Source: Paragordius varius (Eukaryota; Nematomorpha). Taken from it: DNA of 64,000 nt. This document shows positions 52,520-64,000 of the stretch, one piece after another; the stretch's first letter is position 1; each line of letters starts with the position of its first letter. The notes beneath the pieces are model-generated. The model worked only from the letters and a program-made list of their open reading frames with translations, was not told the DNA's origin and did no database searches. A program made the translations under genes and the position numbers. The DNA is taken from the NCBI GenBank assembly GCA_964247055.1, contig OZ176051.1:1-64000 (forward strand), written 5' to 3'.

Positions 52520-55500
52520 ATCATAACCCCAAATATTTTTGAGATCGGACTTTAAATGTAAATTTTATGAATTTTTAAAATATTTAAAAAATTTATTTTA
52601 TACGATTTTAAAAATAAAAATGGCTACCTAAAATCCAAATTTGATCAGGTGATGTCACCATAATTTTTTTTGGGTAGCCCTATGGTAGTTCCATCATCAC
52701 CCCAAATATTTTGGAGATCGGGATATAAATGTAAATTTTATGAATTTTTAAATATTTAAAAAATTTATTTTATACGATTTTAAAAATAAAAATGGCTACC
52801 TAAAATCCAAATTTGATCAGGTGATGTCACCATAATTTTTTTTGGGTAGCCCTATGGTAGTTCCATCATCACCCCAAATATTTTGGAGATCGGGCTATAA
52901 ATGTAAATTTTATGAATTTTTTAAATATTTAAAAAATTTATTTTATACGATTTTAAAAATAAAAATGGCTACCTAAAATCCAAATTTGATCAGGTGATGT
53001 CGCCATAATTTATTTTGGGTAACCTTATGGTAGTTCCATTATAACCCCAAATATTTTTGAGATCGGACTTTAAATGTAAATTTTATGAATTTTTAAAATA
53101 TTTAAAAAATTTATTTTATACGATTTTAAAAATAAAAATAGCTACCTAAAATCCAAATTTGATCAGGTGATTTCACCATAATTTTTTTTGGGTAGCCCTA
53201 TGGTAGTTCCATCATCACCCCAAATATTTTGGAGATCGGGCTATAAATGTAAATTTTATGAATTTTTTAAATATTTAAAAAATTTATTTTATACGATTTT
53301 AAAAATAAAAATGGCTACCTAAAATCCAAATTTGATCAGGTGATGTCGCCATAATTTTTTTTGGGTAGCCCTATGGTAGTTCCATCACCACCCCAAATAT
53401 TTTGGAGATCGGGCTATAAATGTAAATTTTATGAATTTTTTAAATATTAAAAAATTTATTTTATACGATTTTAAAAATAAAAATGGCTACCTAAAATCCA
53501 AATTTGATCAGGTGATGTCACCATAATTTTTTTTGGGTAGCCCTATGGTAGTTCCATCATCACGCCAAATATTTAGAGATCGGGCTATAAATGTAAATTT
53601 TTTTAAATATTTAAAAAATTTATTTTATACGATTTTTAAAATAAAAATGGCTACCTAAAATCCAAATTTGATCAGGTGATGTCACCATAATTTTTTTTGG
53701 GTAGCCCTATGGTAGTTCCATCATCACCCCAAATATTTTGGAGATCGGGCTATAAATGTAAATTTTATGAATTTTTTAAATATTTAAAAAATTTATTTTA
53801 TACGATTTTAAAAATAAAAATGGCTACCTAAAATCCAAATTTGATCAGGTGATGTGGCCATAATTTTTTTTGGGTAACCTTATGGTAGTTCCATCATAAC
53901 CCCAAATATTTTTGAGATCGGACTTTAAATGTAAATTTTATGAATTTTTTAAATATTTAAAAAATTTATTTTATACGATTTTAAATATAAAAATGGCTAC
54001 CTAAAATCCAAATTTGATCAGGTGATGTTAGTTCCATCATCACCCCAAATATTTTGGAGATCGGGCTATAAATGTAAATTTTATGAATTTTTTAAATATT
54101 TAAAAAATTTATTTTATACGATTTTAAAAATAAAAATGGCTACCTAAAATCCAAATTTGATCAGGTGTCACCATAATTTTTTTTGGGTAGCCCTATGTTA
54201 GTTCCATCATCACCCCAAATATTTTCGAGATCGGAGTATAAATGTAATTTTTATGAATTTTTTAAATATTTAAAAAATTTATTTTATACGATTTTAAAAA
54301 TAAAAATGGCTACCTAAAATCCAAATTTGATCAGGTGATGTCACTATAATTTTTTTGGGTAGCCCTATGGTAGTTCCATTATCACCCCAAATATTTTCGA
54401 GATCGGAGTATAAATGTAATTTTTATGAATTTTTTAAATATTTAAAAAATTTATTTTATACGATTTTAAAAATAAAAATGGCTACCTAAAATCCAAATTT
54501 GATCCGGTGATGTCGCCATAATTTTTTTTGGGTAGCCCTATGGTAGTTCCATCATCACCCCAAATATTTTCGAGATCGGAGTATAAATGTAATTTTTATG
54601 AATTTTTTAAATATTTAAAAAATTTATTTTATACGATTTTAAAAATAAAAATGGCTACCTAAAATCCAAATTTGATCAGGTGATGTCACCATAATTCTTT
54701 TGGGTAGCCCTATGGTAGTTCCATCATCACCCCAAATATTTTCGAGATCGGAGTATAAATGTAATTTTTATGAATTTTTTAAATATTTAAAAAATTTATT
54801 TTATACGATTTTAAAAATAAAAATGGCTACCTAAAATCCAAATTTGATCAGGTGATGTCGCCATAATTTTTTTTGCGTTGCCCTATGGTAGTTCCATCAT
54901 CACCCCAAATATTGTCGAGATCGGAGTATAAATGTAATTTTTTTGAATTTTTTAAATATTTAAAATATTTATTTTATACGATATTAAAAACAAAAATGGC
55001 TACCTAAAATCCAAATTTGATCAGGTGATGTCACCATAATTTTTTTTGGGTAGCCCTATGGTAGTTCCATCATCACCCCAAATATTTTCGAGATCGGAGT
55101 ATAAATGTAATTTTTATGAATTTTTTAAATATTTAAAAAATTTATTTTATACGATTTTAAAAATAAAAATGGCTACCTAAAATCCAAATTTGATCAGGTG
55201 ATGTCGCCATAATTTTTTTTGGGTAGCCCTATGGTAGTTCCATCATCACCCCAAATATTTTCGAGATCGGAGTATAAATGTAATTTTTATGAATTTTTTA
55301 AATATTTAAAAAATTTATTTTATACGATATTAAAAATAAAAATGGCTACCTAAAATCCAAATTTGATCAGGTGATGTCACCATAATTCTTTTGGGTAGCC
55401 CTATGGTACATCATCACCCCAAATATTTTCAAGATCGGAGTATAAATGTAATTTTTATGAATTTTTTAAATATTTAAAAAATTTATTTTATACGATTTTA

Positions 55501-55755
55501 AAAATAAAAATGGCTACCTAAAATCCAAATTTGATCAGGTGATGTCGCCATAATTTTTTTTGCGTTGCCCTATGGTAGTTCCATCATCACCCCAAATATT
55601 GTCGAGATCGGAGTATAAATGTAGTTTTTTTGAATTTTTTAAATATTTAAAATATTTATTTTATACGATATTAAAAACAAAAATGGCTACCTAAAATCCA
55701 AATTTGATCAGGTGATGTCACCATAATTTTTTTTGGGTAGCCCTATGGTAGTTCC
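52520..55755. repeat. Satellite B distal super-block, copy 1
   Basis: Markers are GGGATATAAATG (52721), GTGATTTCACC (53168), a monomer lacking TATGAA near 53,600, GATGTGGCCATAA (53851), a monomer with about 45 bp deleted (GATGTTAGTTCC near 54,026), and then monomers of the CGAGATCGGAGTATAAATG subfamily with GCGTTGCCC variants. All recur twice downstream. Confidence 0.9.
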
Positions 55756-58700
55756 ATCATAACCCCAAATATTTTTGAGATCGGACTTTAAATGTAAATT
55801 TTATGAATTTTTAAAATATTTAAAAAATTTATTTTATACGATTTTAAAAATAAAAATGGCTACCTAAAATCCAAATTTGATCAGGTGATGTCATCATAAT
55901 TTTTTTTGGGTAGCCCTATGGTAGTTCCATCATCACCCCAAATATTTTGGAGATCGGGATATAAATGTAAATTTTATGAATTTTTAAATATTTAAAAAAT
56001 TTATTTTATACGATTTTAAAAATAAAAATGGCTACCTAAAATCCAAATTTGATCAGGTGATGTCACCATAATTTTTTTTGGGTAGCCCTATGGTAGTTCC
56101 ATCATCACCCCAAATATTTTGGAGATCGGGCTATAAATGTAAATTTTATGAATTTTTTAAATATTTAAAAAATTTATTTTATACGATTTTAAAAATAAAA
56201 ATGGCTACCTAAAATCCAAATTTGATCAGGTGATGTCGCCATAATTTATTTTGGGTAACCTTATGGTAGTTCCATTATAACCCCAAATATTTTTGAGATC
56301 GGACTTTAAATGTAAATTTTATGAATTTTTAAAATATTTAAAAAATTTATTTTATACGATTTTAAAAATAAAAATAGCTACCTAAAATCCAAATTTGATC
56401 AGGTGATTTCACCATAATTTTTTTTGGGTAGCCCTATGGTAGTTCCATCATCACCCCAAATATTTTGGAGATCGGGCTATAAATGTAAATTTTATGAATT
56501 TTTTAAATATTTAAAAAATTTATTTTATACGATTTTAAAAATAAAAATGGCTACCTAAAATCCAAATTTGATCAGGTGATGTCGCCATAATTTTTTTTGG
56601 GTAGCCCTATGGTAGTTCCATCACCACCCCAAATATTTTGGAGATCGGGCTATAAATGTAAATTTTATGAATTTTTTAAATATTAAAAAATTTATTTTAT
56701 ACGATTTTAAAAATAAAAATGGCTACCTAAAATCCAAATTTGATCAGGTGATGTCACCATAATTTTTTTTGGGTAGCCCTATGGTAGTTCCATCATCACG
56801 CCAAATATTTAGAGATCGGGCTATAAATGTAAATTTTTTTAAATATTTAAAAAATTTATTTTATACGATTTTTAAAATAAAAATGGCTACCTAAAATCCA
56901 AATTTGATCAGGTGATGTCACCATAATTTTTTTTGGGTAGCCCTATGGTAGTTCCATCATCACCCCAAATATTTTGGAGATCGGGCTATAAATGTAAATT
57001 TTATGAATTTTTTAAATATTTAAAAAATTTATTTTATACGATTTTAAAAATAAAAATGGCTACCTAAAATCCAAATTTGATCAGGTGATGTGGCCATAAT
57101 TTTTTTTGGGTAACCTTATGGTAGTTCCATCATAACCCCAAATATTTTTGAGATCGGACTTTAAATGTAAATTTTATGAATTTTTTAAATATTTAAAAAA
57201 TTTATTTTATACGATTTTAAATATAAAAATGGCTACCTAAAATCCAAATTTGATCAGGTGATGTTAGTTCCATCATCACCCCAAATATTTTGGAGATCGG
57301 GCTATAAATGTAAATTTTATGAATTTTTTAAATATTTAAAAAATTTATTTTATACGATTTTAAAAATAAAAATGGCTACCTAAAATCCAAATTTGATCAG
57401 GTGTCACCATAATTTTTTTTGGGTAGCCCTATGTTAGTTCCATCATCACCCCAAATATTTTCGAGATCGGAGTATAAATGTAATTTTTATGAATTTTTTA
57501 AATATTTAAAAAATTTATTTTATACGATTTTAAAAATAAAAATGGCTACCTAAAATCCAAATTTGATCAGGTGATGTCACTATAATTTTTTTGGGTAGCC
57601 CTATGGTAGTTCCATTATCACCCCAAATATTTTCGAGATCGGAGTATAAATGTAATTTTTATGAATTTTTTAAATATTTAAAAAATTTATTTTATACGAT
57701 TTTAAAAATAAAAATGGCTACCTAAAATCCAAATTTGATCCGGTGATGTCGCCATAATTTTTTTTGGGTAGCCCTATGGTAGTTCCATCATCACCCCAAA
57801 TATTTTCGAGATCGGAGTATAAATGTAATTTTTATGAATTTTTTAAATATTTAAAAAATTTATTTTATACGATTTTAAAAATAAAAATGGCTACCTAAAA
57901 TCCAAATTTGATCAGGTGATGTCACCATAATTCTTTTGGGTAGCCCTATGGTAGTTCCATCATCACCCCAAATATTTTCGAGATCGGAGTATAAATGTAA
58001 TTTTTATGAATTTTTTAAATATTTAAAAAATTTATTTTATACGATTTTAAAAATAAAAATGGCTACCTAAAATCCAAATTTGATCAGGTGATGTCGCCAT
58101 AATTTTTTTTGCGTTGCCCTATGGTAGTTCTATCATCACCCCAAATATTGTCGAGATCGGAGTATAAATGTAATTTTTTTGAATTTTTTAAATATTTAAA
58201 ATATTTATTTTATACGATATTAAAAACAAAAATGGCTACCTAAAATCCAAATTTGATCAGGTGATGTCACCATAATTTTTTTTGGGTAGCCCTATGGTAG
58301 TTCCATCATCACCCCAAATATTTTCGAGATCGGAGTATAAATGTAATTTTTATGAATTTTTTAAATATTTAAAAAATTTATTTTATACGATTTTAAAAAT
58401 AAAAATGGCTACCTAAAATCCAAATTTGATCAGGTGATGTCGCCATAATTTTTTTTGGGTAGCCCTATGGTAGTTCCATCATCACCCCAAATATTTTCGA
58501 GATCGGAGTATAAATGTAATTTTTATGAATTTTTTAAATATTTAAAAAATTTATTTTATACGATATTAAAAATAAAAATGGCTACCTAAAATCCAAATTT
58601 GATCAGGTGATGTCACCATAATTTTTTTTGGGTAGCCCTATGGTAGTTCCATCATCACCCCAAATATTTTCGAGATCGGAGTATAAATGTAATTTTTATG

Positions 58701-59337
58701 AATTTTTTAAATATTTAAAAAATTTATTTTATACGATTTTAAAAATAAAAATGGCTACCTAAAATCCAAATTTGATCAGGTGATGTCGCCATAATTTTTT
58801 TTGGGTAGCCCTATGGTAGTTCCATCATCACCCCAAATATTTTCGAGATCGGAGTATAAATGTAATTTTTATGAATTTTTTAAATATTTAAAAAATTTAT
58901 TTTATACGATATTAAAAATAAAAATGGCTACCTAAAATCCAAATTTGATCAGGTGATGTCACCATAATTCTTTTGGGTAGCCCTATGGTACATCATCACC
59001 CCAAATATTTTCGAGATCGGAGTATAAATGTAATTTTTATGAATTTTTTAAATATTTAAAAAATTTATTTTATACGATTTTAAAAATAAAAATGGCTACC
59101 TAAAATCCAAATTTGATCAGGTGATGTCGCCATAATTTTTTTTGCGTTGCCCTATGGTAGTTCCATCATCACCCCAAATATTGTCGAGATCGGAGTATAA
59201 ATGTAATTTTTTTGAATTTTTTAAATATTTAAAATATTTATTTTATACGATATTAAAAACAAAAATGGCTACCTAAAATCCAAATTTGATCAGGTGATGT
59301 CACCATAATTTTTTTTGGGTAGCCCTATGGTAGTTCC
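55756..59337. repeat. Satellite B distal super-block, copy 2
   Basis: Markers sit 3,236 bp after copy 1 (55957, 56404, 57087). The late marker CTATGGTACATCATC (58983) is 3,582 bp after its copy 1 partner (55401). Copy 2 thus contains two extra monomers in its second half. Confidence 0.9.
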
Positions 59338-62300
59338 ATCATAACCCCAAATATTTTTGAGATCGGACTTTAAATGTAAATTTTATGAATTTTTAAAATA
59401 TTTAAAAAATTTATTTTATACGATTTTAAAAATAAAAATGGCTACCTAAAATCCAAATTTGATCAGGTGATGTCACCATAATTTTTTTTGGGTAGCCCTA
59501 TGGTAGTTCCATCATCACCCCAAATATTTTGGAGATCGGGATATAAATGTAAATTTTATGAATTTTTAAATATTTAAAAAATTTATTTTATACGATTTTA
59601 AAAATAAAAATGGCTACCTAAAATCCAAATTTGATCAGGTGATGTCACCATAATTTTTTTTGGGTAGCCCTATGGTAGTTCCATCATCACCCCAAATATT
59701 TTGGAGATCGGGCTATAAATGTAAATTTTATGAATTTTTTAAATATTTAAAAAATTTATTTTATACGATTTTAAAAATAAAAATGGCTACCTAAAATCCA
59801 AATTTGATCAGGTGATGTCGCCATAATTTATTTTGGGTAACCTTATGGTAGTTCCATTATAACCCCAAATATTTTTGAGATCGGACTTTAAATGTAAATT
59901 TTATGAATTTTTAAAATATTTAAAAAATTTATTTTATACGATTTTAAAAATAAAAATAGCTACCTAAAATCCAAATTTGATCAGGTGATTTCACCATAAT
60001 TTTTTTTGGGTAGCCCTATGGTAGTTCCATCATCACCCCAAATATTTTGGAGATCGGGCTATAAATGTAAATTTTATGAATTTTTTAAATATTTAAAAAA
60101 TTTATTTTATACGATTTTAAAAATAAAAATGGCTACCTAAAATCCAAATTTGATCAGGTGATGTCGCCATAATTTATTTTGGGTAGCCCTATGGTAGTTC
60201 CATCACCACCCCAAATATTTTGGAGATCGGGCTATAAATGTAAATTTTATGAATTTTTTAAATATTAAAAAATTTATTTTATACGATTTTAAAAATAAAA
60301 ATGGCTACCTAAAATCCAAATTTGATCAGGTGATGTCACCATAATTTTTTTTGGGTAGCCCTATGGTAGTTCCATCATCACGCCAAATATTTAGAGATCG
60401 GGCTATAAATGTAAATTTTTTTAAATATTTAAAAAATTTATTTTATACGATTTTTAAAATAAAAATGGCTACCTAAAATCCAAATTTGATCAGGTGATGT
60501 CACCATAATTTTTTTTGGGTAGCCCTATGGTAGTTCCATCATCACCCCAAATATTTTGGAGATCGGGCTATAAATGTAAATTTTATGAATTTTTTAAATA
60601 TTTAAAAAATTTATTTTATACGATTTTAAAAATAAAAATGGCTACCTAAAATCCAAATTTGATCAGGTGATGTGGCCATAATTTTTTTTGGGTAACCTTA
60701 TGGTAGTTCCATCATAACCCCAAATATTTTTGAGATCGGACTTTAAATGTAAATTTTATGAATTTTTTAAATATTTAAAAAATTTATTTTATACGATTTT
60801 AAATATAAAAATGGCTACCTAAAATCCAAATTTGATCAGGTGATGTTAGTTCCATCATCACCCCAAATATTTTGGAGATCGGGCTATAAATGTAAATTTT
60901 ATGAATTTTTTAAATATTTAAAAAATTTATTTTATACGATTTTAAAAATAAAAATGGCTACCTAAAATCCAAATTTGATCAGGTGTCACCATAATTTTTT
61001 TTGGGTAGCCCTATGTTAGTTCCATCATCACCCCAAATATTTTCGAGATCGGAGTATAAATGTAATTTTTATGAATTTTTTAAATATTTAAAAAATTTAT
61101 TTTATACGATTTTAAAAATAAAAATGGCTACCTAAAATCCAAATTTGATCAGGTGATGTCACTATAATTTTTTTGGGTAGCCCTATGGTAGTTCCATTAT
61201 CACCCCAAATATTTTCGAGATCGGAGTATAAATGTAATTTTTATGAATTTTTTAAATATTTAAAAAATTTATTTTATACGATTTTAAAAATAAAAATGGC
61301 TACCTAAAATCCAAATTTGATCCGGTGATGTCGCCATAATTTTTTTTGGGTAGCCCTATGGTAGTTCCATCATCACCCCAAATATTTTCGAGATCGGAGT
61401 ATAAATGTAATTTTTATGAATTTTTTAAATATTTAAAAAATTTATTTTATACGATTTTAAAAATAAAAATGGCTACCTAAAATCCAAATTTGATCAGGTG
61501 ATGTCACCATAATTCTTTTGGGTAGCCCTATGGTAGTTCCATCATCACCCCAAATATTTTCGAGATCGGAGTATAAATGTAATTTTTATGAATTTTTTAA
61601 ATATTTAAAAAATTTATTTACGATTTTAAAAATAAAAATGGCTACCTAAAATCCAAATTTGATCAGGTGATGTCGCCATAATTTTTTTTGCGTTGCCCTA
61701 TGGTAGTTTCATCATCACCCCAAATATTGTCGAGATCGGAGTATAAATGTAATTTTTTTGAATTTTTTAAATATTTAAAATATTTATTTTATACGATATT
61801 AAAAACAAAAATGGCTACCTAAAATCCAAATTTGATCAGGTGATGTCACCATAATTTTTTTGGGTAGCCCTATGGTAGTTCCATCATCACCCCAAATATT
61901 TTCGAGATCGGAGTATAAATGTAATTTTTATGAATTTTTTAAATATTTAAAAAATTTATTTTATACGATTTTAAAAATAAAAATGGCTACCTAAAATCCA
62001 AATTTGATCAGGTGATGTCGCCATAATTTTTTTTGCGTTGCCCTATGGTAGTTCCATCATCACCCCAAATATTGTCGAGATCGGAGTATAAATGTAATTT
62101 TTTTGAATTTTTTAAATATTTAAAATATTTATTTTATACGATATTAAAAACAAAAATGGCTACCTAAAATCCAAATTTGATCAGGTGATGTCACCATAAT
62201 TTTTTTTGGGTAGCCCTATGGTAGTTCCATCATCACCCCAAATATTTTCGAGATCGGAGTATAAATGTAATTTTTATGAATTTTTTAAATATTTAAAAAA

Positions 62301-63200
62301 TTTATTTTATACGATTTTAAAAATAAAAATGGCTACCTAAAATCCAAATTTGATCAGGTGATGTCACCATAATTATTTTGGGTAGCCCTATGGTAGTTCC
62401 ATCATCACCCCAAATATTTTCGAGATCGGAGTATAAATGTAATTTTTATGAATTTTTTAAATATTTAAAAAATTTATTTACGATTTTAAAAATAAAAATG
62501 GCTACCTAAAATCCAAATTTGATCAGGTGATGTCGCCATAATTTTTTTTGCGTTGCCCTATGGTAGTTTCATCATCACCCCAAATATTGTCGAGATCGGA
62601 GTATAAATGTAATTTTTTTGAATTTTTTAAATATTTAAAATATTTATTTTATACGATATTAAAAACAAAAATGGCTACCTAAAATCCAAATTTGATCAGG
62701 TGATGTCACCATAATTTTTTTGGGTAGCCCTATGGTAGTTCCATCATCACCCCAAATATTTTCGAGATCGGAGTATAAATGTAATTTTTATGAATTTTTT
62801 AAATATTTAAAAAATTTATTTTATACGATTTTAAAAATAAAAATGGCTACCTAAAATCCAAATTTGATCAGGTGATGTCGCCATAATTCTTTTTGGGTAG
62901 CCCTATGGTAGTTCCATCATCACCCCAAATATTTTCGAGATCGGAGTATAAATGTAATTTTTATGAATTTTTTAAATATTTAAAAAATTTATTTTATACG
63001 ATATTAAAAATAAAAATGGCTACCTAAAATCCAAATTTGATCAGGTGATGTCACCATAATTCTTTTGGGTAGCCCTATGGTACATCATCACCCCAAATAT
63101 TTTCGAGATCGGAGTATAAATGTAATTTTTATGAATTTTTTAAATATTTAAAAAATTTATTTTATACGATTTTAAAAATAAAAATGGCTACCTAAAATCC
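59338..63200. repeat. Satellite B distal super-block, copy 3
   Basis: Early markers lie 3,582 bp after copy 2 (59539, 59986, 60669), but the late CTATGGTACATCATC marker (63075) lies 4,092 bp after, showing further monomer gain. An internal 860-bp duplication is tagged by the shortened AATTTATTTACGATTTT monomer at 61,611 and 62,471. Confidence 0.88.
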
Positions 63201-64000
63201 AAATTTGATCAGGTGATGTCACTATAATTTTTTTGGGTAGCCCTATGGTAGTTCCATCATCACCCCAAATATTTTGGGGATCGGACAATAAATGTAATTT
63301 TTATGAATTTTTTAAATATTTAAAAAATTTATTTTATACGATTTTAAAAATAAAAATGGCTACCTAAAATCCAAATTTGATCAGGTGATGTCACCATATT
63401 TTTTTTGGGTAGCCCTATGGTAGTTCCATTATCACCCCAAATATTTTCGAGATCGGAGTATAAATGTAATTTTTATGAATTTTTTAAATATTTAAAAAAT
63501 TTATTTTATGCGATTTTAAAAATAAAAATGGCTACCTAAAATCCAAATTTGATCAGGTGATGTCGCCATAATTTTTTTTGGGTAGCCCTATGGTAGTTCC
63601 ATCATCACCCCAAATATTTTCGAGATCGGAGTATAAATGTAATTTTTATGAATTTTTTAAATATTTAAAAAATTTATTTTATACGATTTTAAAAATAAAA
63701 ATGGCTACCTAAAATCCAAATTTGATCAGGTGATGTCACCATAATTCTTTTGGGTAGCCCTATGGTAGTTCCATCATCACCCCAAATATTTTCGAGATCG
63801 GAGTATAAATGTAATTTTTATGAATTTTTTAAATATTTAAAAAATTTATTTTATACGATTTTAAAAATAAAAATGGCTACCTAAAATCCAAATTTGATCA
63901 GGTGATGTCACTATAATTTTTTTGGGTAGCCCTATGGTAGTTCCATCATCACCCCAAATATTTTGGGGATCGGACTATTAATGTAATTTTTATGAATTTT

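Larger units (their letters stand above)
10608..64000. repeat. Satellite B, 173-bp tandem repeat, about 309 monomers, open at right edge
   Basis: The landmark GTTCCATCAT recurs at 10620, 10793, 10966, 11138, 11311 and 11484, so monomers are 172-173 bp. The array is head to tail with no inversion seen and no gene. Each monomer contains GGCTACC, TTTGATCAGGTGATGTCACC, GGTAGCCCTATGGTAGTTCC, ATCACCCCAAATATTT and ACGATTTTAAAAATAAAAAT. Subfamilies differ at GGGCTATAAATG, GGACTTTAAATG, GGACTATAAATTT or GGAGTATAAATG, and at GGGTAGCCC, AGGTATCCC, GGGTAACCT or GCGTTGCCC. Rare shared mutations mark block duplications listed separately. The length is close to one nucleosome plus linker, like many centromeric and subtelomeric satellites. 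Confidence 0.98.

Noticed and set aside
10608..64000. CRISPR-like or bacterial repeat array
   Set aside because: The repeats are adjacent 173-bp satellite monomers with no unique spacers, next to a TTAGGG telomere in an AT-rich eukaryotic context.

Overview
This window is the left end of a eukaryotic chromosome. It begins with 2.87 kb of CCCTAA repeats, the C-strand of a TTAGGG telomere. It then passes through a structured subtelomere (2.87-10.6 kb) into more than 53 kb of one 173-bp satellite that runs off the right edge. The TTAGGG telomere, the very high A+T content and decayed Penelope-like retroelements encoding a GIY-YIG endonuclease fit an AT-rich non-insect metazoan. A cnidarian such as Hydra is my guess, but the sequence does not prove it. 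There is no intact host gene, tRNA, rRNA or CRISPR array. The only protein-coding traces are two broken retroelement 3' ends.

Layout. (1) 1-2872 telomere: irregular in the first 476 bp, then 399 consecutive perfect hexamers. (2) 2873-10607: a large imperfect inverted repeat. Each arm has an outer tandem array of about 33-bp units built on CGTCGTCAGT (satellite A) and an inner AT-rich segment. The left arm is 2873-4197 and the right arm is 7467-10607. Between them lies a 3.3-kb AT-rich loop made partly of diverged direct repeats. (3) The right arm is interrupted by two Penelope-like element (PLE) 3' fragments, 7523-8399 and 8613-9446. Both are on the + strand and each is flanked by a probable 9-bp target-site duplication with one mismatch. 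The left arm keeps the unoccupied version of the second site. (4) 10608-64000: satellite B, about 309 head-to-tail monomers of 172-173 bp. Each consensus monomer carries a 24-bp AT palindrome and a nested GC-containing dyad. The array is a mosaic of subfamilies and of block duplications several monomers to about 20 monomers long.

How the parts relate (inference). The inverted repeat may be a fold-back rearrangement of an ancestral chromosome end, or a foldback-type element whose termini are tandem repeats. The PLEs inserted after the two arms formed and then decayed. Satellite B evolves by unequal exchange. Shared rare mutations give exact periods of 1,901, 2,410, 3,236, 3,399, 3,582 and 4,503 bp, and one long-range match at 13,208 bp. 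Its near-nucleosomal length and dyad symmetry make it a candidate centromeric or subtelomeric heterochromatin satellite, but nothing here shows which.
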